Assembly (NCBI RefSeq): GCF_018812025.1
Contig: NC_063057.1
Location: 16,770,138-16,834,137 of the forward strand
Length of the DNA: 64,000 bases
From: Megalobrama amblycephala
Lineage: Eukaryota > Chordata > Actinopteri > Cypriniformes > Xenocyprididae
Direction of reading: 5' to 3'
A program made the position numbers and the translations under genes. How positions within the stretch are numbered: the stretch's first letter is position 1; the number at the start of each line of letters is the position of its first letter. Shown piece by piece: positions 11,987-24,496 of the stretch. The notes under the pieces are model-generated. The model saw nothing but the letters and a program-made list of their open reading frames with translations, did not search any database and had not been told where the DNA came from.

Positions 11987-12445
11987 GTTTAGAGAGAGAC
12001 TCTGAGAATTTTGGGGTGTCAGGTGTTATCAAGAGCCGGCCAAAAGGGCGTGGCAACTGAGATCACTAGTACAAGAAGGATAATTATAGAATCACCTGAT
12101 GTTACCGTAGCAACAGAAACCAGAGGTTCACATGTGCATCCCACTGCGCTGCGTTGCTACGGAGACACCCTCTTCTCCTGTTAGCACAACTGTGAACACT
12201 TAATCTGATCATTTTAGAGAGGTGCCATGTCACCTCCAGCACTTGTTTTCCTGCTATTCATGACAGCAACTAACGCTTAAAGAAATGAGACGACGCTATT
12301 ATACCAGGCCAGATAACTTCGTTTCCTTCCTCTCATGACGGTGAGAGATTAGAGTTCTATCTGACAAGTCTTCTGAGATAGAGGCTCACTCGGTGTTAGT
12401 AACACAAAGCGAAGTGACAATCAAATTGCTCTACATAGTAACAGA

Positions 12446-12739
12446 TACACTAAAAGTTTGGGTAAGTCGGTAAGATTTTTTTATGTTTTTGAAATAAGTC
12501 TCTTATGCTCACCAAGGCTGTATTTATTTGATCAAAAATACAGTAAAAGCAGAAAAAATCTGAAATATTATTATGATTTAAAAGACATTTTCTATTTCAA
12601 TATATTTTATAATGTAATTTATTCCTGTGATGGCAAAGCTGAATTTTCAGCATCATTACTCCAGTCTTCAGTGTCACATGATCCTTCAGAAATCAGTCTA
12701 ATATACCTCCTGCTCCCAAACTTTTGAACGCTAGTGTAC
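12446..12739. mobile_element. Short cyprinid repeat with ACACTA-AAAGTTTGGG ends
   Basis: Seen: inverted ends (tacactaaaagtttggg and cccaaacttttgaacgctag, tgta) around tgctcaccaaggctgtattt...attcctgtgatggcaaagct...ccagtcttcagtgtcacatg. This is an abundant cyprinid interspersed repeat. Related partial copies are at 9405, 10985 and 18609. Confidence 0.75.
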
Positions 12740-12885
12740 AATAATTCAGTAACCTTGAAATATTTATCCCACCCCCAGAGTCATCTGATTGGTCCATTAT
12801 TTAAAGCTGACGTAGATCAAAAGTTGAAGTATTTTTAACTTCAAATCGTATAAACGTACATCTGGTGCATATGTACGCAGATTAA

Positions 12886-13169
12886 AGGCCGTTCATACCA
12901 AGGACAATAACTACAATGATAAAGATACATTTCTAAAAATCATTCTAAATATTAAAGAATAGCAGAGTCCAATAACAATATCGTTGAAATCACTTTCAGA
13001 AAGATTTTTTTTTCCAGCTGACGAACATTAAAAATTTTGACGGCCTATCAGAATCTATCTTGCTTTAAAGAGCTTGAGCATTTAAAGCGGCAGACGACAA
13101 AACTGCAGAATAAACAGAACAATAGTTATTGTTATAGTTTATAGTTATCATTCTTGGTGTTAACGGGCC
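12886..13169. mobile_element. TTAA element with AGGCCGTTCATACCAAG ends
   Basis: Seen: TTAA at 12882-12885 and 13170-13173. The left end GGCCGTTCATACCAAGGACA pairs with TTCTTGGTGTTAACGGGCC at the right. It is about 284 bp with no coding capacity. Confidence 0.7.
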
Positions 13170-13189
13170 TTAACAATAATAATAAAAAT

Positions 13190-13352
13190 TGTATGGTTAC
13201 GCACAATTATGTAATTAGTAATATTAATTAACATCTTACTATAGGGCTAGGAATGAGGTTTAATGTAGGGTTTATTGCATGTAATTATGCATAATTTACC
13301 ATCATTACTACATGTAATGTGCAACAAGGACACTGTAAAATAAAGTACCCCC
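13190..13352. repeat. Interspersed repeat with CAACAAGGACACTGTAAAATAA end
   Basis: It ends caacaaggacactgtaaaat and contains taattatgcataatttacc. 29567-29763 carries the same family (ttattttatagtgcccttgt at its start). It is followed by a run of ten C. Confidence 0.5.
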
Positions 13353-14534
13353 CCCCCCAGACATTTGCGTTGGAAATTTTCTAGGTAGACATCTCACCTG
13401 TGTTTGAAACATATCCTGTTCTCTCAGGTTAGTGGGCATATATCTTTCATCAAGAGGATGAGAGTGAATCTCACTGACACTCAAAAGACAATTACACTCT
13501 TTGTCATTTATCTCCGTGGAGCTCTGCTAATGAGAATCCAGCATGATTCAACTGACATTAATGTTCGCAGTAATTAAATTCACATATGATGTGAATATAC
13601 GCCCTTGATCATTTCATGAGTTTATCCAGGCTCTTTTTTTCATCCTCTGGCTGCCATGGTGATCTAATGGAATGATGAGCGAGGATAAACAGTTATTCTG
13701 GACTCCTCGTGCTGTCCAATCTGCCTCGCAGTGTGAGGCACGTGGCTGTCGGAGGCAGAAATCCTCTTACACTGCCTCCATTAGAGGTGCCCTCTACCCA
13801 ACAAGACCACACGATTTTCCCTCTCTCGCTCTTGGCTCTCACACAGACCTCTCCTGAGCATCTGGAGGTCACTAAGACATGCAGAAGACACGTAAGCCTC
13901 TGAGAGAGGAAGCCGGCTCATAAGAGCAACTTGCACTGCCCCGAGAGATTGAGTCAGGGATCAGAGTTTGCTGCTACTGACAATTAAATAATTTAATATT
14001 ATTAGTTACATTTTGATTTCTCAAGACTGGATGGAATTTGATGTAAATCTAATAATAATGTCAGCCATAGTTTTTAACAGTCAGAAATAAAAATCTGTAA
14101 CACAACACAACTCAGACCAATGTAGAAAAAAACATTGAGATTCTCACTGCACCTCAAGTTCATGGTTGTACATCCATTTCTTGAATTTATGCTGTTTTTC
14201 TGCTCTTTTGGCTGGTGTCAAAGAAATGCAGCTGAGCAACTGTGCTGATCTGCCAGAATACAATTTGATGGAAAAACAAAACAAAAAACAAATCCTGACC
14301 TCTGGTTTTTAGCTAGTTTTTAAAACTTGAGTGTGAAGAGCACATAATCATTGCATTTCAATTTAAACATTAAAAAACAAAAACAAAGCATAAAAGCACT
14401 GAACAAAAGAAGAGACTATTTCAATGCAGTCTGCACAGAAATTCAAAGTGCATCTCTGTTCATTGCATCTTGTCAGTAGAAGTGTTTGTCATGTTGTATA
14501 AGTGAAAGTGTTAAGAAACTGACCATGTGTTCAT
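13353..14534. other. Non-coding flank, part possibly conserved
   Basis: No gene recognised. 13480-13660 is non-repetitive and rich in TAATTA and ATTAAAT motifs (cagtaattaaattcacatat), a weak candidate for a regulatory element. The short frames at 13672-13903 look random. Confidence 0.3.
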
Positions 14535-14538
14535 TTAA

Positions 14539-14822
14539 AGGGATAGTTAACTCGAATGAAAATTGGCATCTTTCACTCACCCTTATATCGTTCCAAAGCT
14601 GTATGACTTTCTTTAGAGCACAAAAGGAGGATTTTGAAGTACTATGCTGGTCACTGTTTTCATTGCAGTTGCAATGAGGACTGAAGATTTCAAGCTTCAA
14701 AAAAGAACCACAAAAGTAGTCCATACTTGTGCGCTATATCCCAACTCTTCTGAAGCCATACAACAAGTCATTAGTCACATATTGATTAAATGATGACACT
14801 TTTTTTGGGGTGAACTCTTCTT
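14539..14822. mobile_element. TTAA element, 284 bp
   Basis: TTAA at 14535-14538 and 14823-14826. The left end is AGGGATAGTTAACTCGAATG and the right end is a diverged ttttttggggtgaactcttc. The interior has the typical tcactcacccttatatcgtt block. It shares its right TTAA with the next element. Confidence 0.75.
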
Positions 14823-14826
14823 TTAA

Positions 14827-15342
14827 AGGATTAGTCCACTTTGAAATAAAAATTTTATGTAAATTTACTCACCCCCATGTCATCCAAGATGTTCATGTCC
14901 TTCTTTCTTCAGTCGAAAAGAAATTAAGGTTTTTGATGAAAACATTACAGGATTATTCTCCTTATAGTGGACTTCAATGGCCTCCAAACGGCTGAAGGTC
15001 AAAATTACAGTTTCAGTGTGTATGTCCTATGCCTTTCCTATTCAACTTACGGAACAAACGTTTTTTTTTTCTGTAAGGGAAGGCGTAGGACATAGAGCGT
15101 AAGCTTTTTGAAGAATATGGAAGGCGGCATGGCAGCAGCACTTGTAAGGCGATCATTTGTGTTATAAACCATATACATGTGTATTTTTTTTTTTTTTTTT
15201 TTTGAAAATGACTGATCGTTTCACTAGATAAGACTCTTATTCCTCGTCTGGTATTGTTTAAAGCTCTTTGAAGCTGCACTGAAACTAATTTTGACCTTCA
15301 ACCGTCTGGAGGCCATTGAAGTCCACTATAAGGAGAATTTTT
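14827..15342. mobile_element. TTAA element, 3' truncated
   Basis: It starts AGGATTAGTCCACTTTGAAA after the TTAA shared with the previous element. It carries the same internal sequences as 28375-29127 (cccccatgtcatccaagatg, cttctttcttcagtcgaaaa) and its inverted second half up to ccactataaggagaa, where it breaks off before the expected right end. Confidence 0.75.
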
Positions 15343-15473
15343 TTAAAATAGCCAATAGCGTTTAGTTTATGTTACAGCTTGGCCAGAGCTGTTAGACTCT
15401 GTAAAACCTCAGTTTCCTTCTAATCTCTAACCGTTTATCCTCATAATGTCCTTTATATCGCTTTAATATAGAG

Positions 15474-16489
15474 CAGTGGTTCCCAAACTGGGGTACGCAT
15501 ACCCCTGGGGGTACGTGAGGTGACAAAAGGGGGTACGTGAACAAAATGCTGAGTAGTCTAGTCTAGTAGTCATTTAATTCTACCTTAAAATAATATTAAA
15601 ATCAAGCATGTATTTCTAACTGCCAAAATGTCGTAAATCCAGTACATTTAATCAAATTACCTCATCATTTGCAGTCAAAAATGACTGTATCCACACAAGC
15701 AGCATGCATATGATTGCATGCAGAATCTGCTGCCTTAAATCGCGCTAAATTACTGTCATTCACGACAGTGCACCTTTGTAAAAGTGGGGATTTAGCACTT
15801 ACTCGCATGAAGAACAAATATAGACACAGATAATGGATTCATTTCGATTTAAGACTCAAACTTTCTCCGATACAAAAACATACCTTGTGTGAGTTATTGT
15901 GTTTAATGATGATAACGAACGATTGTACCCAAATATCCACATGACTGCAAACTTGACATTATTATACAACAGGTCAAAAAATAAAACGTACAGTACTGTC
16001 AGTATTTACTCTATTTTGCAATGAAATAATAGTTCTAACGAAAACCACAGCAGAACTACAACACGTCTGTGTTTCACGAACAATTCTGGGGCTTTGAACG
16101 ATTCGTGAGAGTCAGTGATTCATTGATTCATTCATTCACAGCCACTTTTTTCGTTACTGAATGAATGACTCGATGACTCACTCATAAAAACAGTGACTTG
16201 CTGCCACCTACTGGCGGTTTTAGTTTAATATTTAAAAGTTTTACTTAGTTTTGTTATCATTGCATATTTCTCTATTGAACATATTTTTATTTAAAAACAT
16301 TAATTATTTTATAAAGTTATTGATAAAGGTAAAAAAAAAAAAAAAAGCACTGGAAAATCAATTTAGGGGGCAAATATTGTCCCTTAATGGTAAAGGTGTG
16401 ACTGCAGTCGAAGTGGAAGAGAGGGGGTATGCAGAAGGATGGTCATACCTTCAGGGGGTACTCCAAGCTAAAAAGTTTGGGAACCACTG
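15474..16489. mobile_element. Complete hAT-like element with 8-bp target duplication
   Basis: Seen: CAGTGGTTCCCAAACTGGGG at the left and AGTTTGGGAACCACTG at the right, flanked by identical atatagag at 15466-15473 and 16490-16497. The 8-bp duplication and CAG...CTG ends are hallmarks of hAT transposons. It is 1016 bp with no transposase frame. Confidence 0.9.
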
Positions 16490-16497
16490 ATATAGAG

Positions 16498-17496
16498 CAT
16501 TCTGTGCAGAATTCAAATGGGTCCGATGTGCCGTTCACCATGTAGAAACTAGAAAATCTGTAAGCAAATGACCGATTTCAGCCTTAGCTTCAGTGTCTGT
16601 TCATAGTGTAGAAGGGGGCGGGACTTCTAGAGAGCATTTGATTGGACTAAAGATTTGACGATGTGATGTCATGAAAATCCGTGATCCATTTTAGCAGAAG
16701 TGAGAGACTGTACGTTTTGAATGCTTATATATCCTAAATGTGAATTTTGTCATTGTTTTGAACCACACCAGCTTATTCATAACATTAAGGCTAACATATT
16801 CGTACTAAAAGCTAAAAAACTTAAATTTTGATTTCAGGGGAACTTTAAGACTACTCTTATGAGGATACTCGACAAAACAGGCATTTTGGCATAATTGTGT
16901 GTTGTTTGTTCAAGCATGAAAGAGAACTTGATAGTGGCGTGCATCTTTCCGTGTACACGAGCCGTGTGTGTGTCACGACAACGCATTCTCGTTTGTCTTG
17001 TGGTGCTTGAATGATTTAAATGCATTTGCTGAATAAGAGCATGATCATATAATGTAACGCTAGCCAAATTATGATGGAAAAAATGGATGCTGCGCTAATT
17101 TTGTTAAATATTTTAAACACATTAAAAAAAAGTCTCAGAACACTGTATATATTGCAGGTGTACTATGGAGACACTAATATAGTTCATATTCCATGATGAA
17201 AGACAGGTTAAAACAGCAGCAGGGTGTTCCCCCCCTGAGGACTGACAGATGTGAGGGCGAGAGGAGAAACATGGAAGGACAGGGGCGAAATATCTGCTAC
17301 TGCTAAAACATTCTGGGCATCTTAAGGTAAAATGAACATTTAAAACACCAAACATTAACTCAATCAATCAATGTTTTGAAGAGTAGAAATAATACTGATT
17401 CATCCTAATTAATACACTATCCAAATTAGAGGAAAAACTCTTGATTAGCCAAGATGTCTTTTAAAGTTTAAAAATATATATATATATTTTTATATA

Positions 17497-17527
<31 letters not shown>

Positions 17528-18608
17528 TTTTTTTTTTTCAAGTTTCAAGCAGCATCATAAAGATTATTTTGAAAGTTTTTTTTGTATCTTTTAATAATGG
17601 TATAGTGAAGTGGGGAAATTAAATTGAATGCAAGAAAAAGGGCACTGGGACACAATGTGGATTTGAATGTGAATCTGAATCATCTGTGTGTTCGCCACAA
17701 CACTACCTGCTGCACCATGACTTCACCTACTTAATGTTAATCTGAACAATTACACCTCGTCTTCTGTTAAAGCACCACGTACTGCAGAATGTCTAGTGAC
17801 ATATTTCTCAATTTGAGTGAATATATATACAGGTTTGAGACCTTAAATTATTTAACATAAGGTTTAGGGAGGTCAAAGAATTGAGCTAATCAAGCCGAAC
17901 ATTACTAGATTCACTGAGGAGAGGAGATTTAAAATGGAGACAAGGTCTGTCTTTATTTGACAAGAAAAGGACGTGACGTCCTTCCAAAAAATGTGTGTAT
18001 ATGACTGTAAAGTTAGATCTCAACCTAAACATGAGTTATTTCCAGTGTTTTGACTTAATAAAGGGATATAATAAAGCTGAAACAGCACATCAGTGCAGCA
18101 ATGAGGCAGAAATCTGGACCGAATCCCTGTTCTAAAAGTCATAAACTAACATTAGAGAACTACATTATACCATAATCTCATATAAAAGCCCTTTCTCACA
18201 GAGCTAATAAATACCCTGAGTTGCACTGGGCAAAACCAGGGTGCTCATGGTTCATTAGGGCAGTGGAGAACAGATGCAATGATGTTGTCAGCAGAGATGA
18301 GGGCCATTCAGCTAAAGCCTCAAATGCAGGCTAGTTCTCAAGTGAGTCTCAACTCATCTACTGCAGTTTCAGCAAGAGACCCAACGCTTCATACTGGGTG
18401 GAAGTTTTACTCTTTTGAAACCAACTGTGGTTAAAACAATAGGTCAACATTTTTAAGAGTCTCAGTTTGTCTGGGAAAAAAAAAAAAAAAAAACATTGAG
18501 GGAGAAACATTGGGACTCATGAGAAATTAATTGATCTTACACTTCATACACTTCCTATTTTGAAAATGCACAAATTTAACTTTAAAACATGTTGTTGCTA
18601 CATTTTAA
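16498..18608. other. Non-coding flank, AT-rich
   Basis: No gene recognised. 17468-17535 is an (AT)n/T-rich low-complexity stretch, and an A15 run lies near 18478-18493. Short frames (77 and 81 codons) have no family features. Confidence 0.4.
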
Positions 18609-18900
18609 TACACTACCGTTTCAAAGTTTGTGGTTGGTGTTTTTTTTTTTTTTTTTAGTTGAAGAAAATACTTATATTCATCAAGACATTATAATGTTAT
18701 AAAATATTTCCATTTCAAATTCATTGTTCTTTTCAATTTTTATAAAAAATTCAGAAAAAAAAAAAAAAATCTGTAAATGCTTCTTTCCACAAATATTAAG
18801 CTGAACAACTGTTTTCAATATTGATAGTAATACTGAAAATGGCCATCACAGGAATAATTTACATTTTAAAATTATGTTTTTAAAATGTGTGGTGTTTTTG
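18609..18900. repeat. Diverged copy of the ACACTACCGTT cyprinid repeat
   Basis: It starts tacactaccgtttcaaagtt and carries catcacaggaataatttaca, the reverse of the attcctgtgatggc block in the copy at 12446-12739. It contains two long T/A runs. Boundaries are approximate. Confidence 0.5.
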
Positions 18901-18942
18901 ATATGCTTCAAGACAGACCATGTTCAAATTCATAAGTCAACA

Positions 18943-19284
18943 TAGGGATGGGGGATATATCGCATGAGATTGTCACGCACATTTTGAAAGTAAAGCCAGT
19001 TCCCTGATTACCGCTAAATCGCCATCACCTGCTTTCAAATGGAGCGCCATTTAATAGACAGAGCTGTAGTTCACTGACAAGCCACGCAATATCGCGTTCA
19101 TATCGCAGATGACTCGCCTTCGATAATGAACGCGATATTGCGTGGCTTGTCATTGATCTACGGCTCTGTCTGTTAAATGGCGCTCCATTTGAAAGCAGGT
19201 GATGGCGATTTAGCGGTAATCAGGGAACCGGCTTTACTGACAAAATGCGCGTGACAATCACATGCGATATATCGCCCAGCCCTA
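18943..19284. mobile_element. 342-bp foldback hAT-like element (copy 1)
   Basis: Seen: TAGGGATGGGGGATATATCG...CGATATATCGCCCAGCCCTA flanked by identical agtcaaca at 18935-18942 and 19285-19292. Nearly the whole length is one inverted repeat (ccgctaaatcgccatcacct and its mirror, cacgcaatatcgcgttca and its mirror). It is the same length and family as 51357-51698. Confidence 0.92.
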
Positions 19285-19599
19285 AGTCAACACCAGTGCT
19301 CTGTATTTTCTCCATAAAACTGCATTGAACAAAAGAGTCTCAAATATATGTCACAAATATTTTGTTACTAATCCAGTCAACGTGTGGTGCGGTCTTTACC
19401 ATATCATTAATTATGCTGCGAAGCATAGAAATACGTCATGGCATTGTGTAGAATGTCAGAAAACGTTTAAATGTCATTTTGATCAAAGATCAGTTTTAAA
19501 AGAATACAGGGGGACTGTAATATCAAATGAAACATATCCTCTTCAGGGGAATTAATATCAAATCATTCAAAGTATCAGAAACTATTTTTCTCTGTTTCA

Positions 19600-21035
19600 T
19601 AGGGCTGGACGATTATGGCCTAAAATCAAAACCGCGATTAATTGAACATTTTACCCCGATTACGATTAATGAATGATTATTATTATTTTTTTGTTTTTTG
19701 TTTTTTTTTGCCCTCATAGTTACCTGACAAGGTTTGTATTGTAAATAAGATTATTAAAGGTGGGATATTTTTTCCTATTGAAAGAGTAATCTGACATAGC
19801 TCACTTTCAGCAGTTATTTATTTTATCTATGGTTCTTAACATTTCTTACAGATTTCTGCTCGTTGTAGCCTAAATCAGATAAAGATAAATTAGCACAGTA
19901 CCAGTATGTAAAGAGCGCGATTGCGTATGTGAATTAGTCCTACAATCTCTCTATTAATTGTGAAGCTGTGGGGGTTGTAAACAGTTCAAAAGTAGAAAAA
20001 TATATGCTTTAGGTTTTGAGTTTCTAAGCTACTTTAGTGATAAATCACAGGACAACGCTGACAACTAGTTTCGGCGCTCCTCTCTCGATCTTCATGTTTT
20101 GCGCAGCTACTGTTTGTATGAGTGTTCGTGCCACAATGCAGCTGCGTGAGCACGGTAGCTCGAAATGATATACATCCAATCGTCTAAAATTGCTTGAATG
20201 TCCAAACTTCACTCAAAAAAATAACTCTTTGAACGAACATAAAAAAAATCATGGAAAGGATTTCCACATGATTAAGTTGCTTTATTTCAGCATCATGCAA
20301 TTGTTTTATTCCAATTTAATGTACTTACGTTGGGTCAACTTAATTTATTAAGGTTGATTCAACTTATTTACTATGGTTGGGCACAGCTTAATTTAATAGT
20401 GTCAGCCCAACTAATTTGCAATGTTTTGGAAAATAAATAATATAATAAATTGTTTTCATATACATTGATATTTACAATTAATTCTTCTTGTCCATTTTCT
20501 CATCTTCCTAAAAACTACTTAAAATAACACTTTATTTCAACATTTACACTCCTAGTTCAGCCCCTTTGCAAAGCATGATAGGAAGTGAAAATCCTGTTTG
20601 ATTGAGTCCTGGTTGGGTTTACTTGATTGAAACACGTTATTTCAATATGAAAACATCAAGTTAAAGGTGCTAAAGAGGATGTTTTGTTTTACAGTTTTGC
20701 AATATTACTTGAAACTGTCTTTACTAACTGATAAAAGACTATTTATTAGGTGCACTGAAAGGAATAATATTAATATACATCATCTGTGCACGAGGTAGGG
20801 CCTTAAAAACATCAGCCAATCGTTTACGCGATCATCGCGTAAATGATTGGCCCTCTGGCTTGTCAATCACTGCCATGACGTTCCTTGTGAGAGACGCACG
20901 GTTGCGCATTCCAGTAACTTTCCACACTCCACAGGCGCCGCATGCAATGTTTTTGTCAGGAGACAGGAGTAACAACTGCAGATTGAGTTACCTGCGGTGA
21001 GTCCGACCGGACGATTGATTAATCGTCCAGCCCTA
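19600..21035. mobile_element. hAT-like element with 8-bp target duplication
   Basis: Seen: TAGGGCTGGACGATTATGG at the left, AATCGTCCAGCCCTA at the right, and ctgtttca at both 19592-19599 and 21036-21043. It is 1436 bp. The internal part around 20205-20500 (catggaaaggatttccacat, ttgggtcaacttaattta) looks like another repeat inserted in it. No transposase frame survives. It ends about 170 bp before the snd1 polyadenylation site. Confidence 0.9.
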
Positions 21036-21204
21036 CTGTTTCAGCATTGTTGTAGTTACTATGTTTTGCCATTGTAGCATAGTATATTCACTATAGTGTT
21101 TTATGTTTTTGATGTGCCTCAAATTACACCAAACTATGCTGTAAATAGTCAAAGAAAGGAACTCGCCACCACCATCACCCCATCCCTCAAAATCAGTCAG
21201 ACAA

Positions 21205-22040
21205 CAAGGCACTTTGCTCATTTTTATTTATCAGATTTAAATACAATGACAGGGTCTACTTCAGAAAGAAACAAATTTAAACACTGTTTCTGTATGGCGG
21301 GCAATAGCAGGAAGAGAAGAAACGATGACTGTTGAGTAAACCTCACAGGGGAGGCCCAGAGATGCTTGTAAAGGTGCTGGCAGCGGTTCTTTTGCCACAG
21401 AGAAAGAAAACACGTCCTACACAAATGCCCAGAAATGTCACCGAACACTCAGATCACATCAGATAGAGACAAAAATACGTTCAGTAAGTTCACTTGGTTA
21501 GCTTTGATCTAACTTCAAAATATCCATATATATACTGAAATATAGAATCTCATGATTAAGTAGGCATTTTCTCAGCAAGCTTTTGAGTTCATGGTTGCTC
21601 TGTGCATCCCCCTCATTTCTTTAAAAATCTTGCCCCAAAATATAGAAATCTGATTGGGCAGATCAGGTTTGCTATGATGGGGTTTGACAGCTGGTGATTG
21701 GCTAAAAATGTACATGGAAAAGATGATTGGCTATCATGTCAAAATTTAAGATTTAGGTAAATACGTTGGTCCTATTTAAAGCAGCTACAGGTGGATTGTC
21801 TGTAGCCTACTTGCTTTAAAAAAAAAAAAAAATAGAAAATGATAAGAAACAAAGTCCTTGGGCAGAAGAGAGGATATGCACAGAGTGTAAAAAAAAGAAA
21901 AATAAAGACAGAGGCAAATGTTCAACGTAAAAAAAAAAAAAAAGGAGCATTCTGATGTTTTCAGTTTTTTCCCATGACTTTTGTGTTTTGTGTTCTCTGC
22001 GAATGCATCCCATCTTCCACAGGGTCTTTGGAACAACGAC
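21205..22040 (-). other. snd1: snd1 3' UTR (inferred)
   Basis: Minus-strand sequence following the stop codon. It contains two long T/A homopolymer stretches (about 21820-21833 and 21930-21943) and no conserved reading frame. The lower limit is inferred from the first canonical AATAAA on the minus strand, with a TTGTTGTCTG-like GU-rich stretch just downstream. No transcript evidence is available, so the end could differ. Confidence 0.6.
21223..21228 (-). terminator. polyadenylation signal AATAAA for snd1
   Basis: TTTATT on the plus strand (AATAAA on the minus strand), about 815 nt past the snd1 stop codon. A T/G-rich stretch follows within 15-35 nt in the transcript direction, as expected of a vertebrate cleavage site. 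It is the first canonical hexamer I see after the stop. Confidence 0.6.
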
Positions 22041-22106
22041 TTAGCGGCGATACCCAAACTCATCTGCGTCGTCATCACGGAAATCTCCATAACGCCAAAT
22101 GTTGAG
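22041..22106 (-). CDS. snd1: snd1 last coding exon with stop codon
   Basis: Seen: after a tttatttgcag acceptor the minus strand reads [20 protein letters not shown] then R and a TAA stop at 22041-22043. Human SND1 ends [21 protein letters not shown], so this is the true C-terminus. With the other six exons the window holds 765 coding nt, which divide exactly into 254 residues plus the stop. That is good evidence that all internal exons of this portion were found. The acidic DDDADEFGY tail is a family hallmark. Confidence 0.97.
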   Translation of the reverse strand, partial: LNIWRYGDFRDDDADEFGYRR

Positions 22107-23300
22107 CTGCAAATAAAAGGCAAAATTAATTTTTTTCCCGAAACACGAATTAAAATATATATCTAACCATACATGTCAGTGTGGAATTGAAATACTCAGT
22201 ACTGAAAACTATTTATTACATATGCAGTTTAATTCAGATTTTAAATGTGGTTTAGATGCTTTCATTGTGGCTTCGATGAAGTTGACAAATTAGTATTAAA
22301 TTCACATTGTATGTGCAATCGTGCATATACGAAAATTTTATTGACCGCATATTGAAAGCATTGTAGACCATAATGAAGACAAATCCTCAGATCAACAGTT
22401 CTTTGCCGTTTTTGGATGGGCTTCTTCTATACCAATAGACACGTAGGGCAAAGGAATTGTGTTGAAAGGGAACATAAATATTTGAAACCCACCTTAAATT
22501 CTAAATAACTTCAATGAAACATTAATAAGCAGCAAAATGAGGCTTCAAGTCATTTGACAGCACTGATTCACCATCATTAAATCCTGATAAGCATTTCTGC
22601 CCATGTATCTGTGAGACTGAGGCGCAGATGGTCAGCGTGTAGACAGGATCATTAAAACACGAGGTGGTCTGTAACATTATAACACCTCAATAATAATGAG
22701 GCGAACGGTCGTTTACGGTCCTCTTTAACTCCAGTCCCTTCACATCTAGTCACGCGTGAATGCTTTACATTCAACAAAATTCATCGCAGCCCTTCAATTT
22801 CACATCGGTTTTGAAACATAAACCAGCGAAACGTTTCATTTACGTGATGGCGAATGGTTTCGGCTTCAGAGATTCTTAGCGAAGATGGGAAATCATTTTG
22901 TATGTCATACAGAGGCTTTTATCTTTTTTTTTTCTCCATTTCTGTGGTCGATGTGTGTGAGGCTGTTAACTCAGAGAGAATCACAGCTAATTAATGTCTA
23001 TGATAATTAGTGCCGTCGTTAGCAGGGACATCATCATCAAGCTCTTGGGTTGGCATGGTTCTCTCTTCTGCTTGAATCTTGTTAAACAGCCATCAGCCTG
23101 TCATATGGAGCAATGTTTAAGCCAGAAGACCGTGTTTGTTGTGCACCATGCTGCAGTTACAGGTAATGCTACAGGTAACAAAGCTGGCTATGTGAGCCAG
23201 AACTGCAAAATGCTGGGATTGACCAATCAGAATTAAGAGTAGTGTAATAAAGAGGAAAGAATTAAAGAGGATAAGAGTTTAAAATTGCAGATGATCTTAC
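22107..23300. other. snd1: snd1 last intron
   Basis: A 1194-bp intron without recognisable transposon ends. The non-repetitive stretch 22540-22860 could hold regulatory sequence, but nothing specific is visible. Confidence 0.6.
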
Positions 23301-23345
23301 CCTGGCGCTCTTGGCAGATTCCTGGCCATTCAGATATTCAGTCAC
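23301..23345 (-). CDS. snd1: snd1 penultimate coding exon (45-nt mini-exon)
   Basis: Seen: a 45-nt exon reading [15 protein letters not shown], phase 0 to 0, with acceptor tgtcatag and donor gtaagatc. Human SND1 has [20 protein letters not shown] at this place, so identity is clear despite the short length. It encodes part of the C-terminal helix of SN5. The exon is too short to show up as an ORF and sits between introns of 10.8 and 1.2 kb. Confidence 0.96.
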
Positions 23346-24492
23346 CTATGACAAAAAAAAAGAAAGAAAAAAAAAAAAAAAGTGCTTTTAGATAAAGCAG
23401 GGCCTAATGTTGCATTTAACTCCTTTAACATACCCAAACAACATCATCAAACATCTTAAACATTAGATAAATTACACACAGGATGTTATGGAGGACATAG
23501 ATTGCTTAAAAAAAAAAGACAGCATTTTCCAAGATTGATGCTGTGCTGAATCTACATCAGTCAATCACAGTAAGTGCATCTCGTTTAGATGATGTTTTAA
23601 CAGGCCCTCATCTTGTTGAGCTGTTCTTTTATCATAAGGGTGGCGATCGGAGCCGTGTACTTGTAGAGTATGTATTCAATAATAAGTGAAAGCGTGGGTG
23701 GTTACAGCCACTAGACTGTGTGTCTTGAGTTTATTTTCCTGCATCACAGGCACAGGCCTGCACAACACTAAACATATTGACCATTTCCGCCACGGCAAGC
23801 ATTGAGAGTCACTGATTGAGGCATAGATGAGTCAGAGAGTGGGGATTGTCTTCGTTTCCGGTTCAGAGCAGTATCGGCAGTAACAGTAAAGTAATGATGC
23901 ACAAAGATGGCAGATGTTAAAAAGTGTAATGTGTGTTTTAGTGGTGTGTTTGTGTGCAGGGGATGTTATTATTTAGAGGGGGTTAATTGGCTGGCCGAAG
24001 AGCAGGTGATTCTTTAGTGCTTTAGGACATGCGTGAAGAGACTGCGAGGTACATCTGGACTCTGCAGCTGCAGACAGCAGAGAAAAGTGCAGCTAATGCA
24101 GCCTCCATCCATCAAGCGTCCGACGCCCCACGACATGCAACACAGCATCTCACGTGCCACATTCACACACACCACCATCAGCAGTTTCGCACACAGCAGA
24201 GGGGCCAAAACTGCTTCAAAGACGCCAAAATTAGAGCTGTGCTGATACAATCATATATGACAATTCATTGACATATCAAGATTACAGATACACAGATATT
24301 AAAGAGTGCACTAATAGAGTTAATGTGCATCCCTAATCAAAATATCCAATTATCACGTTAAATTATTTGCACTGTCTTGATGCATACTTTATTTTGTGGT
24401 TGTAGGGTTGTGCAATATAATTGATTGCGTACATGTGTGTATTTGACCGTTTAAGTGCAATAAGCTGCGAAAAAATAGACGGAACACAATCA
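23346..24492. other. snd1: snd1 intron, left part of the 10.8-kb intron
   Basis: It holds purine-rich runs just upstream of the mini-exon (23348-23385). No other gene or complete transposon is seen. Frames around 24014-24271 are unsupported. Confidence 0.5.
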
Positions 24493-24496
24493 TTAA

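Noticed and set aside
1..21204. Expected neighbours of vertebrate SND1 (mir-129, leptin, LRRC4)
   Set aside because: I looked for the miR-129 mature sequence, leptin-like exons and an LRRC4-like single-exon frame and saw none. Synteny may differ in this fish.
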